Shown here in pieces: positions 35,497-42,485 of a stretch of 64,000 nucleotides of DNA. Positions within the stretch are counted from its first letter, which is position 1. Every line of letters begins with the position of its first letter. Both the position numbers and the translations under genes were made by a program. The notes beneath the pieces were generated by a model, which was given only the letters and a program-made list of their open reading frames with translations, was not told the origin of the DNA and made no database searches. Origin of the DNA: Paludibacteraceae bacterium (GTDB taxonomy: Bacteria; Bacteroidota; Bacteroidia; Bacteroidales; Paludibacteraceae); NCBI GenBank assembly GCA_016297215.1, contig JAEDGZ010000008.1, positions 8,609 to 72,608 of the forward strand. The letters are read 5' to 3'.

Positions 35497-36333
35497 ATGA
35501 AAAACAACACATTATTATTTGCTGCATTGGTTAGTGTATTAGGCTGGTGTTGTATTAGTTGCGATTCAAATGAACAAAGTCTAAATAGCAACTACATCAG
35601 CAAACCTTTTTCCGTGTCTGCCAACAAACAAGTGAAGTTCTCCCAAGGCAACCTGCAATATACCAAAAGCACTGGCACTTGGTCTTTTGCTGCACAGCAG
35701 TATGAAATGTTGGAAACTGCCAAGGTGAAAAATAGTGTCTTGGCAAACAAAATCGACCTCTTCGGTTGGAGCGGCAGCACGGGCTTTGCCAAGTGGGGTA
35801 TCAGCCTATCCACGAGCAATAGCCACTATTCCGACGACTTTGCGGATTGGGGGCAGACTATCGGCGACGGCAAAACATGGCGCACACTGACCAACGATGA
35901 GTGGACATACCTGTGCAGCACTCGTTCCAATGCCGCAAGTTTGATAGGCGTAGCGCGTATCAAACTTGATGAGGCGGGTACTACTTATGCCAATGGTCTA
36001 ATCCTTTTGCCCGACACGTGGACTTGCCCTGAGGATGTTACCTTCAAGTCGGGTTTTTCAAGCGAATGGACCGTTCAAGCCTACGCCGATTACCAAACTT
36101 TCACCCTCGAGCAGTGGGAAAAGTTAGAGGCAGCGGGTGCCGTCTTCTTGCCTGCTTCGGGTTTCCGCCTCGGGTCGGGTATCTACTTTGTGCAGCTCAG
36201 CGGCCGCTACTGGTCTGCTACGCCCGGCGGCTCGTACGGCGCCAGCTGCCTGAGCTTCTACTCGGATGGAGCCGGCTGGTACTACTACGGTCGCTGCTAC
36301 GGGCAGGCCGTCCGTTTGGTTCAAGATTTATAA
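35497..36333 (+). CDS. Lipoprotein with C-type-lectin-like (FISUMP) C-terminus, possible variable protein
   Basis: The 278-aa protein has a lipoprotein signal ending in CCISCDSN. The body resembles Fibrobacter-succinogenes-major-paralogous-like proteins (WRTLTNDEWTYLCSTR; LLPDTW; AGAVFLPASGFR). It ends in a GRYWSATPGGS...FYS...GQAVRLVQDL segment of the type found both in FISUMP proteins and in diversity-generating retroelement targets. In that segment (about 36200-36320) nearly all non-conserved codons end in C (GGC, TAC, GCC, AGC, TGC, CGC), unlike the AT-richer upstream part of the gene. This is what adenine-directed mutagenesis of AAC codons would give. No reverse transcriptase or template repeat lies in the window. 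Probably surface-exposed, ligand unknown. Confidence 0.75.
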   Translation: MKNNTLLFAALVSVLGWCCISCDSNEQSLNSNYISKPFSVSANKQVKFSQGNLQYTKSTGTWSFAAQQYEMLETAKVKNSVLANKIDLFGWSGSTGFAKWGISLSTSNSHYSDDFADWGQTIGDGKTWRTLTNDEWTYLCSTRSNAASLIGVARIKLDEAGTTYANGLILLPDTWTCPEDVTFKSGFSSEWTVQAYADYQTFTLEQWEKLEAAGAVFLPASGFRLGSGIYFVQLSGRYWSATPGGSYGASCLSFYSDGAGWYYYGRCYGQAVRLVQDL

Positions 36334-36346
36334 AAGATTAACCTTT

Positions 36347-36374
36347 GCTATGTGCATCCCGTAGGGTGCGCATA
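36347..36374 (+). terminator. First stem-loop after the lipoprotein gene
   Basis: CTATGTGCATCCC pairs with GGGTGCGCATAG (one bulge, one G-T pair), then CCCTTTTAT. Confidence 0.55.
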
Positions 36375-36411
36375 GCCCTTTTATAAGCACATTCTCCAAC
36401 CACATATCAAC

Positions 36412-36447
36412 AGGGCTACCCTCACGCGAGGATAGCCCTGTTCTTTT
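36412..36447 (+). terminator. Rho-independent terminator
   Basis: AGGGCTA..CTC / GAG..TAGCCCT stem (36412-36439), followed by GTTCTTTTTT. Confidence 0.8.
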
Positions 36448-36450
36448 TTG

Positions 36451-36522
36451 CAAATAATTAATGAATAATTACACGGTAATTAATGTTAAAAACTTCTTAC
36501 ACGATAATTAATGTTAAAAGTC
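36451..36522. repeat. Family K repeats (two units)
   Basis: Two units of ACACGRTAATTAATGTTAAAA at about 36470-36489 and 36501-36520. Related units lie at 58076-58136, 63296-63413, and in the MITE interior (6403-6428, 8917-8941). Confidence 0.75.
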
Positions 36523-36556
36523 ACCACAGGATATTGAACGTGCAAACTCCCCACTA

Positions 36557-37795
36557 TCAGTCTCTACGGAAGAGGTCGCGGGTATAGACTTTGTCTTGCA
36601 CATCGTCGAGGCAAGCGTCGTAGCGGTTGGCGATGATTGCCTGCGACTGCGCTTTGAACTGCGCGAGGTCGTTCACCACGATGGAACCGAAGAAAGTGGA
36701 GCCGTCGGGCAGGGTAGGCTCGTAGATAATCACCTGCGCCCCTTTGGCTTTCACGCGCTTCATGATACCCTGTATGCTCGACTGGCGGAAGTTGTCGGAG
36801 TTGGACTTCATGGTCAGTCGGAAGACGCCGATGGTGCAGGGATGTTCCTCGGCGGCGCTGTACGAGCCTTTGTGGAAATAGTCGTAGTAACCCGCTTTGG
36901 CAAGCACGCGGTCGGCGATGAAGTCCTTGCGGGTGCGGTTGCTCTCCACGATGGCTTCGATGAGGTTCTCGGGCACGTCTTGGTAGTTGGCGAGCAACTG
37001 CTTAGTGTCTTTGGGCAGGCAGTAGCCGCCGTAGCCGAAAGAGGGGTTGTTGTAGTGGGTGCCGATACGAGGGTCGAGGCAGACGCCGTTGATGATGTCT
37101 TGCGTGTTGAGCCCTTTCATCTCGGCGTAGGTATCCAACTCGTTGAAGTACGACACGCGTAGCGCGAGGTAGGTGTTGGCAAAGAGTTTGACCGCCTCCG
37201 CCTCAGTGAAGCCCATGTAGAGGGTGGGGATGTCGGTCTTGATCGCGCCCTCTTGCAGCAGTGCGGCAAAGGTCTTGGCAGCGGCGAGCAGGCGCTCGTC
37301 CTGCATGTCGGTGCCCACGATGATACGCGAGGGGTAGAGGTTGTCGTATAGCGCCTTGCTCTCGCGCAGGAACTCGGGCGAGAAGAGGATGTTTTGGCTG
37401 CCGGTTTTCTGCCTTAGCCCCTCGGTGAAACCGACAGGAATGGTCGATTTGATGACCATGATGGCGTTGGGGTTCACCTCCAAGACCAAGCGCACCACGC
37501 TCTCCACCGCGGAGGTGTCGAAATAGTTGCGCTGCGGGTCGTAGTTGGTGGGCGCGGCTATCACCACGAGCTCCGCCTGCGAGTAGGCTGCACGCGCGTC
37601 TAATGTGGCAGTCAGGTCGAGCGTCTTCTCTGCGAAGAATTTCTCGATATATTCGTCTTGAATGGGCGACTGTCGGCGGTTAATCATCTCCACCTTTTCG
37701 GGCACGATATCCACTGCCAACACCCTATGGTGTTGCGCCAAGAGGGTTGCCATCGACAATCCCACATAACCTGTTCCTGCTACTGCGATAGTCAT
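36557..37795 (-). CDS. ugd: UDP-glucose 6-dehydrogenase
   Basis: The 412-aa cytoplasmic enzyme oxidises UDP-glucose to UDP-glucuronate with two NAD+, for capsule or exopolysaccharide. It has an N-terminal Rossmann motif [10 protein letters not shown] (about 7-16), EFLRES near 142, and the catalytic Cys in [15 protein letters not shown] (about 255). Length fits the short Ugd forms of Bacteroidales (388-437 aa). Neighbour on the same strand is a second nucleotide-sugar dehydrogenase, 139 bases upstream behind a family H repeat. Confidence 0.93.
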   Translation of the reverse strand: MTIAVAGTGYVGLSMATLLAQHHRVLAVDIVPEKVEMINRRQSPIQDEYIEKFFAEKTLDLTATLDARAAYSQAELVVIAAPTNYDPQRNYFDTSAVESVVRLVLEVNPNAIMVIKSTIPVGFTEGLRQKTGSQNILFSPEFLRESKALYDNLYPSRIIVGTDMQDERLLAAAKTFAALLQEGAIKTDIPTLYMGFTEAEAVKLFANTYLALRVSYFNELDTYAEMKGLNTQDIINGVCLDPRIGTHYNNPSFGYGGYCLPKDTKQLLANYQDVPENLIEAIVESNRTRKDFIADRVLAKAGYYDYFHKGSYSAAEEHPCTIGVFRLTMKSNSDNFRQSSIQGIMKRVKAKGAQVIIYEPTLPDGSTFFGSIVVNDLAQFKAQSQAIIANRYDACLDDVQDKVYTRDLFRRD

Positions 37796-37797
37796 GT

Positions 37798-37932
37798 TTC
37801 AATTATGAATAATGAATTATGAGCGCCCATGCTCTTTTTAATTATGAATTTTGAATTATAAATTATGAGTGGTCTGCTCTGAATAGTTGGCACGCAATGA
37901 GCTCATAATTCATAATTCAAAATTCATAATTA
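37798..37932. repeat. Heptamer-armed element (family H, copy 6)
   Basis: AATTATGAATAATGAATTAT, GCCCATGCTCTTTTT, further AATTATG units, a GGTCTGCTCTGAATAGTTGG core, and ATAATTCATAATTC. It fills the whole gap between the two dehydrogenase genes. Confidence 0.75.
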
Positions 37933-37934
37933 TC

Positions 37935-39233
37935 TTATAGTCTTCCGTCTACAAGCGTTCTGTCCACGAAGTTCTTTACGTCGAAGATGACGGCACCTTG
38001 CTCTTTGTAGCGTGCGAAGGGGAAGGATTTGAACTCGTTGTGCGCCACGCAGGCGATGATAGCCTCGTAGTGCTTCTCGGGGTTCACGGCGGGTATGAGT
38101 GCCTTGCCGTACTCGTGCAGCACTACTTCGGGCGATGCCCATGGGTCGCATATATCCACATGGCAGCCGAACTCCTCCAACTCCGTGGCGATGTCCACCA
38201 CCTTGGTGTTGCGGCAGTCGGGGCAGTTCTCCTTGAAGGTAACGCCGAGCAGCAGCACGTTGGCGTCTTTTATCTTTTGGTCATGCTGAATCATGAGTTT
38301 CAGCACCTTGTCGGCGATGAACTTCGCGATGGAGTTGTTCACGGCACGACCGGAGAGTATGACCTGCGGGTCGTAGCCAAGGGACTTGGCTTTGTGGGCG
38401 AGGTAATAGGGGTCCACGGAAATGCAGTGTCCGCCTACCAGTCCGGGGCGGTATTTGAGGAAGTTCCACTTCGTCCCTGCCGCCTCTATCACGTCGTTGG
38501 TATCAATGCCTACGCGGTCGCAGATAAGCGCCAACTCGTTCATAAAGGAGATGTTCACATCTCGCTGCGAGTTCTCTACGGCTTTCGCCGCCTCTGCTAC
38601 CTTCATGTTCGGCGCGCGGTAGGTGCCGTTCTCGAGAATGCTGTTGTAAAGCGCGTCCACGAGGTCGGCTATCTCGGGCGTGGAGCCGGAGGTGATTTTC
38701 TTGATTTTCGTGAGGGTGTTCACTTTGTCTCCCGGGTTGATACGCTCGGGCGAGTAGCCGCAGAAGAAGTCTTGGTTGAAGGTCAGTCCGCTGAAGCGCT
38801 CCAATACGGGCACGCAGTCTTCTTCGGTGCAGCCGGGGTAAACGGTGGACTCGTAGATGACGAGGTCGCCCTTGCGCAGGGTCTTTCCGATGGTCTCGCT
38901 GGCTTTCAGCAGGGGTGTCAGGTCGGGGTTGTTGAAGCGGTCAATGGGCGTAGGCACCGTAACGATATAGGTGTTCGCCTGCACGAGGTCGTCCGCATTG
39001 GAAGAGAAAGACAAACCTTTCGCGCCGCTGCTCTCCGCGAAGAGGGCACGCGCCTGCGCCATGCCGGCGAGGTCAGCCTCCAGCGTGTGGTCTTCGCCGG
39101 CTTCCAACTCCGCCACACGTGCTTTGTTCACATCAAAACCAATCACACGGTATTTCTTACCGTACTCAATCGCCAGCGGCAGCCCCACATATCCGAGCCC
39201 CACCACGGCAATCACTCTGTCTTCTAAGTTCAT
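37935..39233 (-). CDS. Nucleotide-sugar dehydrogenase, TviB/WecC type
   Basis: The 432-aa enzyme belongs to the UDP-glucose/GDP-mannose dehydrogenase family. It has the Rossmann motif VVGLGYVGLPLAIEYG (about 10-25), ESTVYPGCTEEDC with the oxyanion Thr, and the active-site Cys in VGGHCISVDPYYLAHKA (about 268). The pattern fits UDP-N-acetyl-glucosamine or -galactosamine 6-dehydrogenases that make acidic sugars for capsule or O-antigen. Exact substrate undetermined. It has its own promoter at 39286-39317 and probably co-transcribes ugd downstream. Confidence 0.92.
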   Translation of the reverse strand: MNLEDRVIAVVGLGYVGLPLAIEYGKKYRVIGFDVNKARVAELEAGEDHTLEADLAGMAQARALFAESSGAKGLSFSSNADDLVQANTYIVTVPTPIDRFNNPDLTPLLKASETIGKTLRKGDLVIYESTVYPGCTEEDCVPVLERFSGLTFNQDFFCGYSPERINPGDKVNTLTKIKKITSGSTPEIADLVDALYNSILENGTYRAPNMKVAEAAKAVENSQRDVNISFMNELALICDRVGIDTNDVIEAAGTKWNFLKYRPGLVGGHCISVDPYYLAHKAKSLGYDPQVILSGRAVNNSIAKFIADKVLKLMIQHDQKIKDANVLLLGVTFKENCPDCRNTKVVDIATELEEFGCHVDICDPWASPEVVLHEYGKALIPAVNPEKHYEAIIACVAHNEFKSFPFARYKEQGAVIFDVKNFVDRTLVDGRL

Positions 39234-39285
39234 TTTATGAAAAAGAATTTGGTATAAATCTTAAGTTTTTTAATAAATCAGCCTG

Positions 39286-39317
39286 CAAAGGTACTGCTTT
39301 TTTTTCGATTATACAAG
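39286..39317 (-). promoter_or_regulatory. Promoter of the sugar dehydrogenase pair
   Basis: Minus strand CTTG (39314-39317), 19 bases, TACCTTTGC (39286-39294). Confidence 0.65.
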
Positions 39318-39416
39318 TGTTTTCGTGATTTTTCAGTAGGAAAGTAGCGGTTTGTGCGGCTTTGTACTATATTTTGACGTTCTAAATTTTAGGCGCAACA
39401 CGCAACTCCGTCATCG

Positions 39417-39565
39417 TTACATCTGCGTCAGACGTTGATAGTAATGTGTGGCGGTGATGAGTTGGATGCGGGCATCGGTGAGGTTGTTGCGGGCTTGCAG
39501 GAGTAGCGATTGGTTCTGCAGTAGGTCGGCGATGGAGACCAGCCCTGCCTCGTTCTCGCAGACGG
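39417..39565 (-). pseudogene. C-terminal remnant of a TolC-family efflux protein (minus strand)
   Basis: On the minus strand 39565 down to the TAA at 39417-39419 reads CENEAGLVSIADLLQNQS, then LLLQARNNLTDAR and ITATHYYQRLTQM, the end of a TolC-type outer-membrane channel protein. Everything upstream is missing. It meets, back to back, a plus-strand remnant of another TolC-like gene at about 39558-39565. Confidence 0.75.
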
Positions 39566-39852
39566 TGCTCACGGCGGGCAACGAGGTGAACAACGCGCTG
39601 CATAACTACCAAACGCTCACCGACAAACAGTCGCTCTACGACAGTCAGGCGGAGACGGCATTGCAGCGCGCCGCGAGGGCAACGAAACTCAAGATGCAGT
39701 ACGGTAGCACAACTTACTTGGAGGTGCTCACCGCGCAGAACAGCCTCCTGCAGGCGCAGTTCACGCAGATAGCCAACCGCATGCAGACCCTCCAAGCCGT
39801 GGTAACCCTATACCGCGCCCTCGGAGGCGGCAGCGAATACGAGGAATTATGA
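39558..39852 (+). pseudogene. C-terminal remnant of an RND-type TolC-family protein (plus strand)
   Basis: From 39558 the plus strand reads QTVLTAGNEVNNALHNYQTL, then RAARATKLKMQYGSTTYLEV and TLYRALGGGSEYEEL, the C-terminal part of an outer-membrane factor of the CusC/OprM type, ending in TGA at 39850-39852. The preceding frame is antisense to the minus-strand remnant and is not real coding. About 75-80% of the gene is missing. Confidence 0.75.
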
Positions 39853-39900
39853 GAGCATAGTAATTCGTATTTTTTTTCATTTTTTTTGCTGACTTAACGG

Positions 39901-39948
39901 CTTGATAATCTGCATTAGTTACCTAAACGTAACTAACTGATTATCAAG
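39901..39948. promoter_or_regulatory. Long palindromic operator candidate
   Basis: CTTGATAATC-tgca-TTAGTTAC-ctaaac-GTAACTAA-ct-GATTATCAAG: two nested perfect arms, centred about 30 bases upstream of the -33 box of the oxidoreductase gene. The inner AGTTAC-N6-GTAACT looks like sites bound by HxlR-family regulators, and an hxlR gene lies two genes along. Confidence 0.65.
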
Positions 39949-39954
39949 TGCGTT

Positions 39955-39986
39955 CTTGTGTATGTCATCAAAAAGCAGTACCTTTG
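39955..39986 (+). promoter_or_regulatory. Promoter of the oxidoreductase gene
   Basis: TCTTG (39954-39958), 20 bases, TACCTTTG (39979-39986). The leader is about 75 bases. Confidence 0.7.
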
Positions 39987-40069
39987 CACTCGCAATCGGA
40001 TACGATACTGTTCGCGGTCATCTGCCAACAATCGTTCCGGCATTATTCACATTCTAACTTCTTACTATT

Positions 40070-40729
40070 ATGAAAAATGTCGTTTTAATTGGAGCAAGCG
40101 GCTTCGTGGGCTCAGCCCTGTTGGAGGAAGCCTTGCAGCGTGGGCACAATGTAACAGCCGTAGTCTTAAATCCGGAAAAGATTAGCATCAGCGCTCCTAA
40201 CCTGACGGTAGTGAAGGCAGACGCCACCTGTCCTGACACTCTGGCACAGATAGCGAAAGGGAAAGATGCCGTCATCAGCGCCTACAACCCCGGTTGGGGA
40301 AATCCGCGCCAATACGAAGAGACACTGGAGAACTATCCCAAGATTGTAGAAGGGGCAAAGCGTGCAGGAGTCAAACGCTTGCTCATTGTCGGCGGAGCGG
40401 GTACGTTGTTTGTCAAGCCCGGACTGCGTCTGGTGGACACGGGTACGCTCCCTGCAGAATGGCTGCCCGGTGTGAAATCATTAGGCGAGTTTTATCTCAA
40501 CACGCTCCTCCACGAGAGAGATATTGACTGGGTATTCTTCTCCCCTGCAGGCAACTTGGGCAATATGGGCAAAGGCGTGCGCACAGGTAAATATCGTCTG
40601 GGCGTGGATGACATGCTCTTCGATGAGAAAGGAGAGAGTTTCATCTCCGTGGAAGATTATGCAGTGGCGATGATAGACGAGTTGGAACAAGAGAATCACC
40701 ACTATATGCGCTTCACGGCTGCATATTAA
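40070..40729 (+). CDS. NAD(P)-binding oxidoreductase (atypical SDR, YwnB-like)
   Basis: The 219-aa cytoplasmic protein has an N-terminal Rossmann motif (VVLIGASGFVGSALLEEAL, about 4-22) and KRLLIVGGAGTL near 110. It lacks the Tyr-x3-Lys pair of classical SDRs, as in the NmrA/YwnB group. The substrate is unknown. Such genes often pair with an HxlR regulator and respond to electrophile or quinone stress. That pairing is seen here, with hxlR 188 bases downstream. Confidence 0.85.
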   Translation: MKNVVLIGASGFVGSALLEEALQRGHNVTAVVLNPEKISISAPNLTVVKADATCPDTLAQIAKGKDAVISAYNPGWGNPRQYEETLENYPKIVEGAKRAGVKRLLIVGGAGTLFVKPGLRLVDTGTLPAEWLPGVKSLGEFYLNTLLHERDIDWVFFSPAGNLGNMGKGVRTGKYRLGVDDMLFDEKGESFISVEDYAVAMIDELEQENHHYMRFTAAY

Positions 40730-40795
40730 TAGCCATGCGCTCCGCCGAGAGCAAAGGTAGAGGCCATTTGGCACAATAATTGTAGCATAAAAAAT

Positions 40796-40826
40796 CAAGT
40801 TTCAGGTTGCTAAAACCTGAAACTTG
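40796..40826. terminator. Perfect 13-bp hairpin between the oxidoreductase and hxlR genes
   Basis: CAAGTTTCAGGTT-GCTAA-AACCTGAAACTTG. On the plus strand no T tract follows, on the minus strand six Ts do. It may end transcription or be a second operator. Confidence 0.55.
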
Positions 40827-40866
40827 AATTGGTCTAATATCGTATCTTTCACAATCATCGTTTGGT

Positions 40867-40903
40867 TACGAAAACTACGAAAATTACGAAAACTACGAAA
40901 AAC
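40867..40903. repeat. Short tandem repeat AAACTACGAAAATTACG
   Basis: Four irregular copies of (C/T)TACGAAAA directly upstream of the hxlR start. Confidence 0.75.
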
Positions 40904-40917
40904 TCCTATTGCATATT

Positions 40918-41289
40918 ATGTTAAGACCTGATGAATGGCAAGATGCTTTGTTCCCCGACTGTCCCGTCCGCAATGTGCTTGCGCGGGTGGGCGATAAGTG
41001 GTCGTTGTTAGTACTCAACATTTTGGCAAGCGAGACTGCGCCCGTGCGTTTCAATGCGTTGCAGCGCGCCTTGCCCGACATCTCGCAGAAAGTGCTGACC
41101 ACCACGCTCCGTGCCTTAGAGGAGGACGGTTTTGTCATCCGCACAGTCTACGCCGAGGTGCCGCCGCGCGTGGACTACTGCCTCACCCCGCGTGCGCACT
41201 CTTTCCTCGAAGCCTGCGTACCGATGATAGCATGGGCGAAAGCCAACCTCGACCCTATCCTCACCGACCGCAAAAAAGCGAGAAGGTAA
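40918..41289 (+). CDS. HxlR-family transcriptional regulator
   Basis: The 123-aa winged-helix DNA-binding protein shows CPVRNVLARVGDKWSLLVLNIL (about 18-39) and LPDISQKVLTTTLRALEEDGFV (about 59-80), the family pattern. Cys18 lies at the N-terminal Cys used for redox sensing by HypR/YodB-type members. Start is ATG at 40918; a TTG three codons upstream is less likely. It probably controls the adjacent oxidoreductase through the palindrome at 39901-39948. Confidence 0.9.
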   Translation: MLRPDEWQDALFPDCPVRNVLARVGDKWSLLVLNILASETAPVRFNALQRALPDISQKVLTTTLRALEEDGFVIRTVYAEVPPRVDYCLTPRAHSFLEACVPMIAWAKANLDPILTDRKKARR

Positions 41290-41345
41290 TTAAGGAATTA
41301 GGAATTAAGAGGGCGTATGCTCTGATTGAATGTGGAAATAAACAA
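41285..41345. repeat. Heptamer-armed element (family H, copy 7, one-armed)
   Basis: TAATTAAGGAATTAGGAATT, then GAGGGCGTATGCTCTGATTGAATG. The right heptamer arm is missing. Confidence 0.65.
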
Positions 41346-41347
41346 TC

Positions 41348-41379
41348 GTTGCACCTGCGGGAAGGAGCGCAGGTGCAAC
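41348..41379. repeat. Perfect 12-bp GC-rich hairpin
   Basis: GTTGCACCTGCG-N8-CGCAGGTGCAAC, between the convergent hxlR and sod genes. It may act as a transcription barrier. It resembles the palindrome families A and B in design. Confidence 0.85.
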
Positions 41380-41418
41380 GGTGTAGGGTGGGTGGTTCGC
41401 CGCCTATGGAGGTTGCGT

Positions 41419-42012
41419 TTACCCCAGCCGTGCGGAGATCACACGCCAGTTGAGCAACAGCCACAGGTTCTTCAGATAGTCTGCCCGACGGTTTTGGTAA
41501 TCGAGGTAATAGGCATGCTCCCACACATCAATCGCTAAGATAGGGCGCAGGTTGTGGCGCAGCGGGTTGTCGCCATTGGGCAACGCCAAGACCTGCAGAC
41601 GCCCCTCCCCGTCCATCGCCAGCCACGCCCAGCCGGAGCCGAAGAGCGTGAGTGCCGCCTTCTCCAGTTGGTCGTGCATCTGCAGCATAGAGCCAAACGA
41701 TTGCTCAATCAAAAACAACAAATCGCCGGATGGCTCCTTGGCACCTTCGGAAGGCTGCAGTTGCTCAAAGAAGAGACGGTGGTTAAGCACCTGACCGGCG
41801 TTGTTGGCAAGGGCTCCCCCTGGCGCTTTGCGGACGATATCCTCCAGCGGAAGACCCTCCATAGCGGAGCCTTCCACAAGGCGATTCAGATTGTCCACAT
41901 ACGTGCGGAAATGTTTGCCGTAATGGCACTCGAGCGTTTGGCGGCTCATCATCGGAGCCAAATCCGTGAATTGATACCCTAAGTCGGGCAGAAGAAATGG
42001 ATGTTTAGACAT
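41419..42012 (-). CDS. sodB: Fe/Mn superoxide dismutase
   Basis: The 197-aa cytoplasmic enzyme dismutates superoxide. Ligands align as His30 (TLECHYGKHF), the His in VLNHRLFFEQL, and Asp and His in DVWEHAYYLDY. The Gln before VLNH is at the position typical of Fe or cambialistic enzymes. The ATG at 42012 (MSKHPFLLPDLGYQF) fits the family start. The 15 extra codons possible upstream are not conserved-looking. No canonical promoter was found. Confidence 0.93.
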   Translation of the reverse strand: MSKHPFLLPDLGYQFTDLAPMMSRQTLECHYGKHFRTYVDNLNRLVEGSAMEGLPLEDIVRKAPGGALANNAGQVLNHRLFFEQLQPSEGAKEPSGDLLFLIEQSFGSMLQMHDQLEKAALTLFGSGWAWLAMDGEGRLQVLALPNGDNPLRHNLRPILAIDVWEHAYYLDYQNRRADYLKNLWLLLNWRVISARLG

Positions 42013-42135
42013 AAGGCTGATAGGTTTAATGGCAACACAACATTGTGTTACGCCCAAAGAGCGACAAAAAACATGCCAATAATGCGGAAAAAGTGTAATT
42101 TTTTGCGTTTTTTATGCTTTTGTGGGCGAAAATGC

Positions 42136-42166
42136 TTGCATATATGATTTTTTTTTCGTACTTTTG
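42136..42166 (+). promoter_or_regulatory. Promoter of rho
   Basis: CTTG (42134-42137), about 20 bases, TACTTTTG (42159-42166). The leader is about 310 bases. Confidence 0.7.
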
Positions 42167-42183
42167 CACTCGAATTTCACAGT

Positions 42184-42214
42184 AGGCTATGATTTAGCGT
42201 CTTGCTAATAGCCT
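42184..42214 (+). promoter_or_regulatory. Early hairpin in the rho leader, possible attenuator
   Basis: AGGCTAT-GA-TTTAGC-GTCTT-GCTAA-TAGCCT followed by TTCTTTCCC, only about 10 bases from the expected start of transcription. Confidence 0.5.
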
Positions 42215-42255
42215 TTCTTTCCCTAAGTTTTATATTTTATTGTTCGTTGCGCTGT

Positions 42256-42440
42256 CCTGGTGCGCCCCGACCCGTCGGGGCTGAAAAGACCGCCTATCGG
42301 CTGAACGACCGCAGACGCTGTTTGACCGCGTTTCGCGCTGAAAGACTGATATAGTAGTGGATAGTGAATAAGTCGGACAGTGAAGTGGTCAGACAACGAA
42401 GTGGTCGGAAAGCAGGCGAGGACGCCTGCGCACCCGGACG
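42256..42440. repeat. Family D and family A palindromes in the rho leader
   Basis: CCCCGA-CCCG-TCGGGG (42256-42283) and GCAGGCG-AGGA-CGCCTGC with CGCACCCGGA (42412-42440). Between them lie GAAGTGGTCRGA repeats (42382-42407). Confidence 0.75.
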
Positions 42441-42485
42441 CAGTTCCCAACACGGAGCGAAGCGGAGTTAATACACAAAGTTTAT

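Noticed and set aside
39448..39557. Start of the plus-strand TolC remnant at 39448
   Set aside because: Codons before 39558 are antisense to the other TolC remnant and do not look like an efflux protein.
41953..42012. Loss of a metal ligand in superoxide dismutase (Met where many have His in the LAPH segment)
   Set aside because: That His is not a ligand. The true ligands in ECHYGKH, VLNH and DVWEHAY are all present.
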